Position numbers and translations under genes: made by a program. A DNA stretch of 64,000 bases from Paenalcaligenes hominis. Lineage in GTDB: Bacteria > Pseudomonadota > Gammaproteobacteria > Burkholderiales > Burkholderiaceae_B. The stretch lies in assembly GCF_011927625.1 (NCBI RefSeq), contig NZ_JAATIZ010000002.1, positions 434,001 through 498,000 on the forward strand. Direction: 5' to 3'. Shown here one piece after another: positions 8,441-18,980 of this stretch. Each line of letters starts with the position of its first letter. The first letter of the stretch is position 1. The notes beneath the pieces were generated by a model, which was given only the letters and a program-made list of their open reading frames with translations, made no database searches and was not told the origin of the DNA.

Positions 8441-9319
8441 ATGTTAAAAGTTGTTTTAATTACTGGTATTTCTGGGTCGGGTAAATCCGTTGCACTCCGT
8501 CTACTCGAAGACACTGGCTATACCTGTGTAGATAATCTGCCCGTGCCTTATTTGCACGACTTTGTGGATCGTGCCATTCAAGTCGGGTTAGAACGCGTCG
8601 CCGTGGCGATTGATGTACGCGCTCCGGGCGATTTGCATCAGCTTCCCGATATTGTGCAAACATTACGCTCTCACGCTCACATTCAGCTTAGTGTTTTGTT
8701 TTTAGATGCCAATGACCACACACTCACCCAACGGTACTCTGAGTCACGCCGCCGCCACCCCCTGACTGATCGTTTACGTTCTGGCGGGCAATCCCCTTCG
8801 CTTCAAGCCTGTATTGATGCAGAGCGCAGCATGATGGCCTCGTTGCGTGAATCCGAACATACTATTGACACTAGCGACCTAACCCCCGGTCAGCTCCGCG
8901 CTTGGGTACGCGATTTAATTCAAATTGATCGCTCTCCTGTGGTTTTAACCTTTGAGTCCTTTGCCTACAAACGCGGCACCCCTGGCGATGCAGACCTTAT
9001 TTTTGATGTGCGCTGCTTGCCTAACCCACACTATGACCCCGAGCTGCGCCCTATGACAGGTAAAGACGAGCCCGTGGCACGATGGCTCGCTCAATTTGGC
9101 AGTGTGGAAAACATGATTAACGACATTGCCAGCTTTGTAGAGCGATGGTTGCCCCTGTATATGCAAGATACGCGCAACTACCTCACTGTCGCTATTGGCT
9201 GCACCGGTGGGCAGCACCGTTCTGTATATGTCACAGAACAACTGGCATTGCGCTTTGCGCATCATCCTTCTTTATTGATACGACATCGAAATCAGCCCCC
9301 TGTTGATTTACCCCTATGA
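8441..9319 (+). CDS. rapZ: RNase adapter protein RapZ
   Basis: 292-residue nucleotide-binding protein; Walker A GISGSGKSVAL is at residues 8-18 and the conserved C-terminal block IGCTGGQHRSVY is intact. In E. coli RapZ senses glucosamine 6-phosphate and guides RNase E to small RNAs controlling glmS. It is 12 bases downstream of hprK and overlaps rlpA by four bases, so the hpf/ptsN/hprK/rapZ/rlpA block is probably co-transcribed at least in part. Confidence 0.96.
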   Translation: MLKVVLITGISGSGKSVALRLLEDTGYTCVDNLPVPYLHDFVDRAIQVGLERVAVAIDVRAPGDLHQLPDIVQTLRSHAHIQLSVLFLDANDHTLTQRYSESRRRHPLTDRLRSGGQSPSLQACIDAERSMMASLRESEHTIDTSDLTPGQLRAWVRDLIQIDRSPVVLTFESFAYKRGTPGDADLIFDVRCLPNPHYDPELRPMTGKDEPVARWLAQFGSVENMINDIASFVERWLPLYMQDTRNYLTVAIGCTGGQHRSVYVTEQLALRFAHHPSLLIRHRNQPPVDLPL

Positions 9320-10281
9320 CTTCGCGTTCCCTTGTTCTTTTTCTTTTGTGTGTGCTTTTCAGTGTGGCGTTTGTGGGCTGCTCTAGCGGCCCCAAAACAG
9401 GGCAAAAAAGCACCACCGGCGGCGGCTACTACAAAGACGATGGCCCGGGTTTAGCAATTCCTAAAAATTTACATGCTATCCCCAACGCCAAGCCACGTAT
9501 TGAAAACCATGCCCCGGCCAATATGCGTCCGTACACGGTTTTAGGCCGAAGCTACACCCCCCTTTCCGCCGAGCAGCCATTTAGACAAACGGGCACGGCG
9601 TCTTGGTATGGTAAAAAATTTCATGGGCGCAAAACCGCTAATGGTGAAATCTACGACATGTACGCCATGACGGCCGCCCACCCTACCCTGCCGTTGCCCA
9701 GTTATGCCAAGGTGACTCGACCTCGCACCGGACAATCCGTCATTGTCAGAATTAATGACCGCGGCCCTTTCCACAGCAATCGCATTATTGATTTATCTTA
9801 TGTGGCAGCAGCTAAACTTGGGTTAATTGCGCCCGGTAGTGGTTCGGTCATTGTCGAGGCCATTACTCACGACGATATTCGCGCTGGACGCTATGTCGAT
9901 GACGCGACTCCCGAGCAAACGCCCGAGGACTTAGGGCAGTTTTTAGCTGAACTTTCCCCCAGCAAAACCGAATCTAATTTGGGGTTGGAAATACGCCCCC
10001 CTGCAGACCCAGCCACCCAACTGCGCCCGATTGCAGGCAATGGCTTACCTTTAGTCTTTTTGCAATTTGGGGCCTATCGTAACGCTCAAAGCGCTACCGA
10101 GCTTGCTGCTCAAATTAACAAAGACGTGGGCGCGTTAGATTACCGAGATGCGCACATTGAGCCAGCAGGCGACCTATTTCGTGTCCAAATGGGCCCCTAT
10201 GCCAGTCGGGCCGAAGCCCTAACCGTAGCCCAAATCATTGAATCGGAAACCGGTCACAAGCCCACATTAGCCGTGCGCTAG
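9316..10281 (+). CDS. rlpA: RlpA-like lipoprotein with SPOR domain
   Basis: 321 residues. The N-terminus is a lipoprotein signal ending FVGCSSG (Cys about residue 22). A double-psi beta-barrel follows (ASWYGKKFHGRKTANGE, then NDRGPF) and a C-terminal SPOR domain begins near residue 245 (FLQFGAYRNAQSATELAAQI). RlpA proteins are septal peptidoglycan hydrolases of the outer-membrane inner leaflet, recruited by denuded glycan. Its TAG stop overlaps the rsmI stop in a shared CTAG. Confidence 0.93.
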   Translation: MTSRSLVLFLLCVLFSVAFVGCSSGPKTGQKSTTGGGYYKDDGPGLAIPKNLHAIPNAKPRIENHAPANMRPYTVLGRSYTPLSAEQPFRQTGTASWYGKKFHGRKTANGEIYDMYAMTAAHPTLPLPSYAKVTRPRTGQSVIVRINDRGPFHSNRIIDLSYVAAAKLGLIAPGSGSVIVEAITHDDIRAGRYVDDATPEQTPEDLGQFLAELSPSKTESNLGLEIRPPADPATQLRPIAGNGLPLVFLQFGAYRNAQSATELAAQINKDVGALDYRDAHIEPAGDLFRVQMGPYASRAEALTVAQIIESETGHKPTLAVR

Positions 10282-11204
10282 GCTTTATGTTCCAGTACCC
10301 AGTCGTAAATACGATCACGCGGTAAACCCGTGGCTTTGACGGCCACTTTGACGGCGTCTCTAGGGGACACGTGTTCAAGTAATGCCTTGAGCCAGACTTG
10401 AGTGTCTGCGTCTAATTGAGTACTTGACTGCGTGCTGGTTTCGGCATGCAGTATTAACACAAACTCCCCTTGTTGATGATAGCTGTCTGACTGAAGCCAT
10501 GACACGGCATCGGCAAGCGCACAGGTATGAACATGCTCGAAACGCTTGGTGAGCTCGCGCGCAAAGGTAATCTGGCGTTTAGGAAAAAGCTCAGCCATAT
10601 CGTGCACAGAGGCATTAATGCGATGAGGGCTTTCAAACATCACCACTGGTGCAGCAGTTTGGCTCCAGTCTTGAAGCCATTTTTTTCGCGCTGTGCTTTT
10701 GTGTGGCACAAACCCAGCAAATAAAAAAGCGGGGTTTTCATCGCTCGTCACGCCACTGGCCATTAAAGCGGTAATGACCGCAGAGGCCCCCGGTATGGCT
10801 ACCACGGCATACCCCGCCGCCCGCACAGCCCGTACAATACGTCCGCCTGGATCGCTGACGGCTGGAGCCCCTGCATCGGACACCAATGCGACGCGCTCTC
10901 CTTGAGCTAAGCGCGCCACAATTTGCTCGGCCATGTGCGCCTCGTTATGGCGGTGCGCAGCAATAAGCGGGGTCTGTATACCCCACGCCTCGAGCAACGG
11001 TCGCGTAGACCGCGTGTCTTCGGCAGCAATCACATCACACAACCCCAGACAATGCCATCCGCGTAGGGTGAAATCGCCCAGGTTCCCTATAGGCGTAGCC
11101 ACCACATATAGCGTATGTTTAGGCCAGGCTTGGGATTGCACGCGCTCGGCAAGGCGTGCCAAAAGCTGTGTTCCTTGTTCTGTGGTTTGCATAGTACTGC
11201 TCAT
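10278..11204 (-). CDS. rsmI: 16S rRNA (cytidine-1402-2'-O)-methyltransferase
   Basis: 308-residue SAM-dependent methyltransferase of the tetrapyrrole-methylase fold. Visible motifs are LYVVATPIGNLGDFTLR, the EDTRSTRPLL block, VSDAGAPAVSDPGG and GASAVITALMASG. It modifies the ribosomal P site. The frame is open upstream to 11312, but the family N-terminus fits ATG 11204 (or 11192). The 11204 start shares the palindrome CATG with the divergent yraN start, and the stop shares CTAG with rlpA, so both ends overlap neighbours. Confidence 0.95.
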   Translation of the reverse strand: MSSTMQTTEQGTQLLARLAERVQSQAWPKHTLYVVATPIGNLGDFTLRGWHCLGLCDVIAAEDTRSTRPLLEAWGIQTPLIAAHRHNEAHMAEQIVARLAQGERVALVSDAGAPAVSDPGGRIVRAVRAAGYAVVAIPGASAVITALMASGVTSDENPAFLFAGFVPHKSTARKKWLQDWSQTAAPVVMFESPHRINASVHDMAELFPKRQITFARELTKRFEHVHTCALADAVSWLQSDSYHQQGEFVLILHAETSTQSSTQLDADTQVWLKALLEHVSPRDAVKVAVKATGLPRDRIYDWVLEHKA

Positions 11205-11664
11205 GAAAAAAAATCTTAGTCCAGAAGCGCTTGCTAAAGAAGCGCAGCGCCAACGTTTAGCGCGAGCCAAACGGACTCGACGCCCCCGCACCACGCGTCC
11301 ACGCCTTTCCAAAAGTCAACAAATTGGTTTTGCTAAAGAAGACCAAGCCGCTGTTTTACTGGAACAGCATGGCCTTGTTATTTTGGAAAAAAACACACAC
11401 TCTCGATACGGGGAAATTGATATTGTGGCACGATCTTTGACGACGTTGGTTTTTATTGAGGTCCGTTATCGCCGTGTTAATCACTATGGCGGAGCGCGTG
11501 ACAGCGTTTCTTTAGCCAAACAGCAGCGCATTAAACGCTTAGCTCAGCACTTGCTGCCCCACTGGACCGATTTGTATTTTGAGGGACAAACCCCTTTTTG
11601 CCGATTTGATGTATTGGCCTTCGAGGGCGATACCGTGCATTGGATTCAAGATGCATTTAGGTAG
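11203..11664 (+). CDS. YraN/UPF0102 endonuclease-like protein
   Basis: 153 residues. After a basic, low-complexity N-terminus rich in Arg and Lys comes the UPF0102 core: GFAKEDQAAVLLEQHG, then the PD-(D/E)XK-like signature YGEIDIVAR and FIEVRYR. The function of the family is not established. The ATG at 11203 is chosen because the domain and lengths of relatives fit; upstream frame runs through rsmI on the other strand. Divergent from rsmI with overlapping start codons; followed by gmhA as in E. coli (yraN-diaA order). Confidence 0.85.
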   Translation: MKKNLSPEALAKEAQRQRLARAKRTRRPRTTRPRLSKSQQIGFAKEDQAAVLLEQHGLVILEKNTHSRYGEIDIVARSLTTLVFIEVRYRRVNHYGGARDSVSLAKQQRIKRLAQHLLPHWTDLYFEGQTPFCRFDVLAFEGDTVHWIQDAFR

Positions 11665-11801
11665 CCTTCCACCTTCGCGCCGTTATTCATTACAATACAA
11701 TTAAACGTAGTGTCTTTAGCATCGCCTTTTTACCAAATGAAAGTCTTGCGACCAGCTATATCGAGCACCCTATTACTTTTTACTACATGCCATAATTAGC
11801 C

Positions 11802-12392
11802 ATGGACTTAACTGCCTTAATGCACTCGCACTTTCAAGACTCTGCCGCCACGATTCAAACCAGTGCCGCAGAGCTTGCCGAACCTTTAGCCGCCGCAGTA
11901 GAGCTCTTATTTGCTACGGTAGCCAACAATGGCAAGATTCTTGCTTGTGGGAATGGCGGCTCGGCAGCCGATGCCCAGCATTTTATTGCTGAGCTCGTTG
12001 GCCGTTTTGAACGCGACCGCTTGCCGCTAGCTGGCGTAGCCTTAAATACAGATACTTCTATCTTAACGGCTGTAGGCAATGATTATGGCTTTGATGCGGT
12101 GTTCGAGCGTCAAGTTGCCGCGCTAGGACAAACGGGCGATATTTTGGTGGCCATCAGCACCAGTGGCAACTCCGCCAATGTCATCCGTGCAATTCAAGTT
12201 GCCCACGAACGCGATATGGTTGTGATTGCCTTAACAGGAAAAGACGGCGGCCAGATTGGTGCCATGTTGGCAGACACCGACATTCATCTTTGCGTGCCTC
12301 ACCCGCGCACCATGCGTATTCAAGAGGTCCATATTGTACTTTTACATGCTTTATGTGATGGCATTGATGCCTTACTGCTCGGAGAACCCTAG
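11802..12392 (+). CDS. gmhA: SIS-domain phosphoheptose isomerase (GmhA/DiaA type)
   Basis: 196-residue sugar-isomerase (SIS) protein with GNGGSAADAQHF near residue 49, ISTSGNSANV near residue 117, and RIQEVHIVLLHALCD near residue 167. GmhA makes D-glycero-manno-heptose 7-phosphate for LPS; the close relative DiaA instead stimulates DnaA. The presence of the RIQEVH segment and Asn/Ser-rich phosphate loop is shared by both. Position between yraN and a DolP-like gene mirrors diaA in E. coli, so the specific role is open. Confidence 0.8.
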   Translation: MDLTALMHSHFQDSAATIQTSAAELAEPLAAAVELLFATVANNGKILACGNGGSAADAQHFIAELVGRFERDRLPLAGVALNTDTSILTAVGNDYGFDAVFERQVAALGQTGDILVAISTSGNSANVIRAIQVAHERDMVVIALTGKDGGQIGAMLADTDIHLCVPHPRTMRIQEVHIVLLHALCDGIDALLLGEP

Positions 12393-13111
12393 TGTTTTTA
12401 AATGCTCTACCACGCTCGCTTCGTTACGTCACTCAGCTTACCGCGCTTAGCCTTGTTGTCGTACAGCTTAGTGCTTGTGCTCCATTGGTATTGGGTGGCG
12501 CTGCGGCCACCACTGCAGTCGTTGCGACCGATAGACGAACTGCTGGCGAACAAGTAGACGACAAAACGATTGGTGTCAAAGCCAGTGTCGAGGCTAATCA
12601 AATTCTTGGCGATCGCCCGGGTCGTGTTAATGGTTCATCGTATGGTGGGCAGCTATTACTATTAGGCGATGTGCCTACCCCCGAGGACAGCCAAAAAATC
12701 GAAGCCGCTGTTAAAAAAATCGATAGCGTCAAAGAGGTCATTAATCGACTACGTGTCGGTGCGCCCACCGAGCTTAGCGTACGCACTAACGACAGCTGGA
12801 TCACCACTAAAGTCACCACGGCCCTGATTAACGCCCAAGACGTACCCAGTCGCACCATTAGTGTCAGCACCGAGCGCGGTATAGTGTACTTGCAGGGTCG
12901 GGTGACTCAAGCCGAAGGCGAACGCGCTGCCAAAGCGGCATCTACCGTCAGTGGTGTTACCCAAGTTGTGAAACTTTTTGAATATGTGAGTGCCGAACGA
13001 GTATTGCTTCCTCAATCAGCGAACGAAGCAAATGCCTCTGTCACACCAGAGCCCAGCACCCCGAACCCCAGCCCGTCACCCAACGCGCCTGAGGTATTCA
13101 CGATTAACTAA
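12392..13111 (+). CDS. BON-domain outer-membrane lipoprotein (DolP/YraP-like)
   Basis: 239 residues with a lipoprotein signal ending QLSACAP and two BON domains (about residues 50-115 and 125-195, each with a D-x-x-I/W-x-x-K-V start). A Pro/Ser/Asn-rich tail (PEPSTPNPSPSPNAPE) ends the protein. DolP supports outer-membrane integrity in E. coli. The start is GTG at 12392, overlapping the gmhA stop; the nearby ATG at 12402 is out of frame. Confidence 0.85.
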   Translation: MFLNALPRSLRYVTQLTALSLVVVQLSACAPLVLGGAAATTAVVATDRRTAGEQVDDKTIGVKASVEANQILGDRPGRVNGSSYGGQLLLLGDVPTPEDSQKIEAAVKKIDSVKEVINRLRVGAPTELSVRTNDSWITTKVTTALINAQDVPSRTISVSTERGIVYLQGRVTQAEGERAAKAASTVSGVTQVVKLFEYVSAERVLLPQSANEANASVTPEPSTPNPSPSPNAPEVFTIN

Positions 13112-13112
13112 C

Positions 13113-14582
<1,470 letters not shown>

Positions 14583-14583
<1 letters not shown>

Positions 14584-15278
14584 TGCACATGGCTGCTGCA
14601 CACAAACAGCCAGACCTTGTTTGGCTGTTTGATTTAGACAATACGCTGCATAATGCATCCGCATTCATCTTCCCCACCATTGACGGGTTGATGACCCAAA
14701 GCATCGCCCAGCTTCTCGACGTTTCTACCTCTCAAGCCAATCAGCTACGTCACGATTATTGGCAACGCTATGGGGCAACCCTCATTGGCCTAATCAAACA
14801 TCATGGCATTTGCCACAAGCAGTTCTTACATTTAAGTCATGATTTTGATGTGGTGGCGCAGGTTCTTAGTGAATCCGGCTTGGCACGTCATTTAAAGCGT
14901 TTACCAGGCCGTAAGGTGCTTTGCACCAATGCACCGGCCAATTACGCCCATCGAGTCGTCAATGAGCTAGGCATCCAGCCCCTGTTTGAACGTGTGTTTT
15001 CCATAGAAGATATGTTCTTACAGCAACGCTGCCATCCCAAACCCTCTAAACGCCTGATGCAGCAGCTGCTGGCACGTTTAGACGTGCCAGCGCATCGCGT
15101 TATTTTTGTGGATGACACCTTGCGCAATCTAAAAGCCGCGCATCAGCTCGGCATCCACACCGTGCATTTTGCCCACCCCAGCACCCCTTTCTCGTCAGGC
15201 TATGCCGGGCGTGCTCCCTACATTGATTTACGGGTTAGCTCAATTAAAGAGCTCAGCCAACGCTGCCCTTTTGGCTAG
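14583..15278 (+). CDS. HAD-family pyrimidine 5'-nucleotidase
   Basis: 231 residues; HAD motif I is FDLDNTLHNA (residues 17-26), motif II is CTNAPA, and motif III/IV is the VIFVDDTLRNLKAA block. The cap domain and length match the pyrimidine 5'-nucleotidase/YjjG-like group that dephosphorylates UMP and CMP. The gene overlaps argB by one base (TAATG), an arrangement common in Burkholderiales. Substrate specificity is inferred from the family. Confidence 0.85.
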
Positions 15279-15303
15279 TATCGCCACAGCACATCAAAGC
15301 CCA

Positions 15304-15330
15304 CAAAAAAACGCGCCGTAATGGCGCGTT
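15304..15330 (-). terminator. Terminator for the dienelactone hydrolase gene
   Basis: AACGCGCC and GGCGCGTT (15310-15317, 15323-15330) form an 8-bp stem; on the minus strand it is followed by a run of Ts (15304-15310 read in reverse). Confidence 0.75.
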
Positions 15331-15362
15331 AAACAGTAATAGTCTGCTGCGTAAACCGCCGA

Positions 15363-16052
15363 CTAGCCCTGTTTTCTCAGAAACTGCACGGAGCGCTCTT
15401 GAGCCAATTGATCGGCCTCTGGCTGGTAATGCGCACCATTAGGGCGTGCAAACGCATGATCACAACCCGGATACACATAGGACTCCCAGCCGGGACGCTG
15501 CGCTACATCGGACTCGATGACACGACGCACCTCGGCAGGCACATAGCTGTCCAGTTCTGCAATATGTAAAAGTGTGGGGGCCGCGCTGGATTGAATCGTA
15601 GGCAAGGTGTTTTCTAGATTGACTCCATAGTAGCTGACCGCTGCTTTGATGGGACTGTGGTCGGCAAATAACACGACTAGACGGCCCCCCATGCAATAAC
15701 CCACACTAACAATCTGCTCGTGCCCTAGCTTTTTAGCTAATTGGGCTCGCGCGCACTCCAGGTCAGACAAGGTGGTCTCTGTATCCATTTCCTGCATCAG
15801 CTCTACACCTAACTGGAATTGAGATTGATTCGTGGGATCAAGCTCTAAGCCCGGCTCGGAACGGAAAAACAAATCGGGGCACCACACATTAAAGCCTAAG
15901 GCGGCCCAGTCTTTTGCCAGTTGGCGCATGGATGAGTTCACACCAAAGATCTCTTGAATTAAGATCAAGCCCGGTGCGTTTTTGTCTTGAGCTAACACCT
16001 CGAAGGCCTTCATTTTTTGGCCATCAGCCGTAGTGATCGTTACATAACTCAT
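15363..16052 (-). CDS. Dienelactone hydrolase family protein
   Basis: 229-residue alpha/beta hydrolase. The Cys nucleophile is in GYCMGG near residue 118, the Asp in ELDSYVP and the His in GCDHAFARP, a complete DLH triad. Classical members open dienelactones from chloro-aromatic degradation, but many are general esterases and no aromatic pathway lies here. A single gene with its own terminator; the downstream gene ubiX is on the same strand but upstream of it by 40 bases. Confidence 0.88.
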   Translation of the reverse strand: MSYVTITTADGQKMKAFEVLAQDKNAPGLILIQEIFGVNSSMRQLAKDWAALGFNVWCPDLFFRSEPGLELDPTNQSQFQLGVELMQEMDTETTLSDLECARAQLAKKLGHEQIVSVGYCMGGRLVVLFADHSPIKAAVSYYGVNLENTLPTIQSSAAPTLLHIAELDSYVPAEVRRVIESDVAQRPGWESYVYPGCDHAFARPNGAHYQPEADQLAQERSVQFLRKQG

Positions 16053-16091
16053 TGTTGCTCCTTTAGGTAAACCAATCAGTAATTGTGCGGG

Positions 16092-16667
16092 TTATAAGCC
16101 TGCCCAAGCCGGCCCGTCTAGCTCTAGATCGAGATGTTCCAGCATGCGCACGACACTGTGATCAACGAGCTCGGTAATAGTCTGGGGCTGAAAATAAAAA
16201 GCAGGCAATGGGGGAAACACGACGGCTCCCATTTCTGTTACTGCCGTCATATTGCGTAAGTGGGCCAAGTTAAATGGGGTTTCGCGCACCACCATGACAA
16301 GACGTCGACGCTCTTTGAGCACCACATCGGCCGCACGGGTAATGAGATTGTCGGCTAAGCCATGCGCGACGGCGGCCAAGGTACGCATCGAGCACGGTAC
16401 GATGATCATGCCATCTGTTTTAAAACTGCCACTGGCGACAGTAGCGCCAATGTCTTTAAAGTTATGCATGACATCGACCAACTCGAGCAAATCAGCACGT
16501 TGTAGGCTTAGCTCGTGCTGCAAGTTAAGCAAACCTGAAGGCGAAACAATGACATGCGTTTCTACGTCGGGCAATTGCTTTAGCTTGTGCAGCGTCCGAA
16601 TGGCATAAAGGGCGCCTGTAGCGCCCGTTATTGCCACCACAATCCGTTTTTTTGGATTAGGCATCAA
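16092..16667 (-). CDS. ubiX: Flavin prenyltransferase UbiX
   Basis: 191 residues; makes prenylated FMN used by the UbiD decarboxylase in ubiquinone synthesis. N-terminal AITGATGALYAIRTL binds the flavin; VVSPSG, PCSMRTLAAVAHG and RETPFNLAHLRNM are family motifs. Two ATGs (16667, 16664) are possible. It overlaps grxD by 11 bases at the end of the hemA-prfA-prmC-grxD-ubiX run. Confidence 0.96.
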   Translation of the reverse strand: MMPNPKKRIVVAITGATGALYAIRTLHKLKQLPDVETHVIVSPSGLLNLQHELSLQRADLLELVDVMHNFKDIGATVASGSFKTDGMIIVPCSMRTLAAVAHGLADNLITRAADVVLKERRRLVMVVRETPFNLAHLRNMTAVTEMGAVVFPPLPAFYFQPQTITELVDHSVVRMLEHLDLELDGPAWAGL

Positions 16668-16986
16668 TGAGACCGTGTTCGCGTAAGAGGGTTTCGAGCT
16701 CGCCGCTTTCGAACATCTCGGTCATGATGTCAGAACCACCCACAAACTCAGACTTGATGTAGAGCTGGGGAATGGTGGGCCAGCTTGAGTACTGTTTAAT
16801 GCCTTCGCGCACTTCTTCGTCATCAAGCACGTTAATCGTAACCACTTGGGTTAAACCAACAGCACGCAGAATTTGAATAGCACGAGCGGAAAAGCCACAC
16901 TGAGGCATTTGAGCCGTGCCTTTCATGAATAATACGACAGGGTGCTCAGTGACGGTTTCACGGATAAAATCTTGGACTTCACTCAT
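16657..16986 (-). CDS. grxD: Monothiol glutaredoxin (Grx4 type)
   Basis: 109 residues with the monothiol active site CGFS (residues 27-30, in MPQCGFSARA), a WPTIPQLYIKSEFVGG cis-Pro/GSH-binding segment and LLREHGL end. Such proteins carry and deliver a glutathione-ligated 2Fe-2S cluster. It is nine bases downstream of prmC in the hemA operon, a conserved betaproteobacterial order. Confidence 0.96.
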   Translation of the reverse strand: MSEVQDFIRETVTEHPVVLFMKGTAQMPQCGFSARAIQILRAVGLTQVVTINVLDDEEVREGIKQYSSWPTIPQLYIKSEFVGGSDIMTEMFESGELETLLREHGLIDA

Positions 16987-16994
16987 AATGTTCC

Positions 16995-17816
16995 TCAGGA
17001 GTAAGCGCCGGTGACACGAGGAATACCGGCTAAATCAAAAATACTAGTCGGCTGACTAAAATCGGCCTGCGCGAGCAAATTACGTACCAGCACAGCCTGA
17101 TCCCAACCATGCTCTATCCATATCGAGCCGGCTTCGGTTAAATAAGGATGTGCCCCGCGAATAATGGCACGGATATCAGCCAAACCATTTTGTTCGGCTC
17201 GTAAGGCCGTAATGGGTTCAAAACGCAAATCCCCTTGGTGTAGATGAGGATCATTGTCAGCAATATAAGGGGGGTTTGACACGATAATATCAAAGGGTGC
17301 CTGCCCTATTACAGCATCGTACCAACTCCCTTGTAAAAACTCGACTTTGGCACATAAATTGTGGGCATTTTGCTGGGCGATGGCTAAGGCATCTGAACTG
17401 AAGTCAGTCGCAACCACTACCGCGTCTGGCCTTGCCAACGCAATAGAAATTGCCACCGCGCCACTGCCCGTACCTAAATCTAAGACGCGCACGGTTGGCT
17501 TATCTTTAATTTGCTCGAGGGCATGCTCGACCAAAAGCTCGGTTTCAGGGCGAGGGATCAATACCGCAGGGCTAACCACGAACTCGTGCGCCATGAACTC
17601 GCGTTTGCCTAAAATATAAGCCATTGGCTCGCCATCTAAACGACGTTGCTCTAATAGCAAGTAACGTTGCACAGCATCTGGCGGTAACGGGTCGGTATCG
17701 TGCGCAATCAGCCACGAACGCGTTACCCCTAGCACATGCTCCCACAACATTTTTTGTTCTAAACGGGGTAGCTGACTTTGTGTAAAAGCTACCTTCAGCG
17801 TCAGCATAGTCTGCAC
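16995..17816 (-). CDS. prmC: Release-factor glutamine N5-methyltransferase
   Basis: 273 residues. Methylates the Gln of the GGQ motif in release factors, including the product of the adjacent prfA. SAM motif VLDLGTGSGAVAISIA near residue 117 and the catalytic NPPYIAD near residue 185. The N-terminal helical domain has the usual RRLDGEPMAYILGKREFM segment. Lies six bases after prfA. Confidence 0.97.
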   Translation of the reverse strand: MQTMLTLKVAFTQSQLPRLEQKMLWEHVLGVTRSWLIAHDTDPLPPDAVQRYLLLEQRRLDGEPMAYILGKREFMAHEFVVSPAVLIPRPETELLVEHALEQIKDKPTVRVLDLGTGSGAVAISIALARPDAVVVATDFSSDALAIAQQNAHNLCAKVEFLQGSWYDAVIGQAPFDIIVSNPPYIADNDPHLHQGDLRFEPITALRAEQNGLADIRAIIRGAHPYLTEAGSIWIEHGWDQAVLVRNLLAQADFSQPTSIFDLAGIPRVTGAYS

Positions 17817-17822
17817 ACCTAC

Positions 17823-18902
17823 TTATTCGTGAGCCAAAGCGGCCAACTGTTCTGCCTGATGCTCGGTTAATAACGCATTAATCAGCTCGTCTAAGTCACC
17901 ATCCATGACGTAATTTAATTTATGCATGGTGAGGTTAATGCGGTGATCTGTAATACGCCCTTGGGGGTAATTATAAGTGCGGATACGCTCGGAGCGGTCG
18001 CCTGTGCCGACTAGGCTCTTGCGCTGCTCGGCTTCCTTGGCTTGCATGGCACGCAGCTGCTGGTCTTTTAGACGCGCTGCCAATACCTGCATGGCCTTGT
18101 CACGGTTGCGGTGCTGGGAACGGTCGTCTTGGCACTCGACCACTAAGCCCGTTGGCAAGTGCGTAATACGAACGGCCGAATCGGTTTTGTTAACGTGCTG
18201 ACCGCCCGCCCCACTGGCACGAAACGTATCAACGCGCAGGTCGCTTGGGTTGATATTAATTTCCTCGGCTTCGTCAGCCTCGGGCATGATAGCAACCGTA
18301 CAGGTTGACGTATGCACCCGACCTTGGGCCTCGGTTTCTGGTACGCGCTGGACCCGATGAGTGCCTGACTCAAATTTGAGCTTGCCATACACGCCATCCC
18401 CATCAATACGAGCGATGACTTCTTTGTAGCCTCCCATTTCCGAGGCATTGGTTGACATGAGCTCGACGCGCCAGCCTTGGTGCTCGGCATAACGCGTATA
18501 CATGCGCAATAAATCACCCGAGAAAATAGCACTTTCATCGCCCCCTGCCCCAGCACGGATTTCCAAAAACACACTACGGCCGTCGTCGGGATCTTTGGGG
18601 AGTAACAAGAGCTCTAGGTCATCTTCGAGCTCAACAATGCGTGCTTTGGCGATTTGGTATTCTTCCTCGCCCATTTCTTTCATGTCTGGGTCACGCATCA
18701 TGTCTTGGGCGGCTTGTAAGTCGCCTTCCGTGGCCACATAGGACTTAAAGGCCTCGACCACTGGTTCTAACTCAGCTCGTTCACGAGAAAGCTTGCGAAA
18801 GTTGTCCATATCCGTCGCAATTTCCGGCTCGGAAAGCATGGCATCGACTTCAATTAATCGGTGAGACAACTGCTCTAACCGATCTCGCATAGTGTCTTTC
18901 AT
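17823..18902 (-). CDS. prfA: Peptide chain release factor 1
   Basis: 359 residues (355 if the second ATG at 18890 is used). Recognises UAA and UAG stop codons and triggers peptide release. [15 protein letters not shown] carries the catalytic GGQ and GIGDRSER-like downstream segment; the anticodon-mimic loop lies in domain 2. Between hemA and prmC; a hairpin (18941-18959) sits in the gap to hemA. Confidence 0.97.
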   Translation of the reverse strand: MKDTMRDRLEQLSHRLIEVDAMLSEPEIATDMDNFRKLSRERAELEPVVEAFKSYVATEGDLQAAQDMMRDPDMKEMGEEEYQIAKARIVELEDDLELLLLPKDPDDGRSVFLEIRAGAGGDESAIFSGDLLRMYTRYAEHQGWRVELMSTNASEMGGYKEVIARIDGDGVYGKLKFESGTHRVQRVPETEAQGRVHTSTCTVAIMPEADEAEEININPSDLRVDTFRASGAGGQHVNKTDSAVRITHLPTGLVVECQDDRSQHRNRDKAMQVLAARLKDQQLRAMQAKEAEQRKSLVGTGDRSERIRTYNYPQGRITDHRINLTMHKLNYVMDGDLDELINALLTEHQAEQLAALAHE

Positions 18903-18940
18903 AATTTATTCTTGATAAAAATTAAACAACTCTAGCCGAA

Positions 18941-18959
18941 CGTGGCTTACAAAGCCACG
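18941..18959 (-). other. Hairpin between hemA and prfA
   Basis: CGTGGCTT and AAGCCACG form a perfect 8-bp stem with a 3-base loop. No T run follows on the minus strand, so it is more likely an RNA-processing or stability element than a terminator. Confidence 0.55.
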
Positions 18960-18980
18960 CCAATGACACCGTAAAACGGG

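Noticed and set aside
10933-11202. Long N-terminal extension of the yraN frame
   Set aside because: It lies wholly antisense to the conserved rsmI coding region and relatives start at the ATG at 11203.
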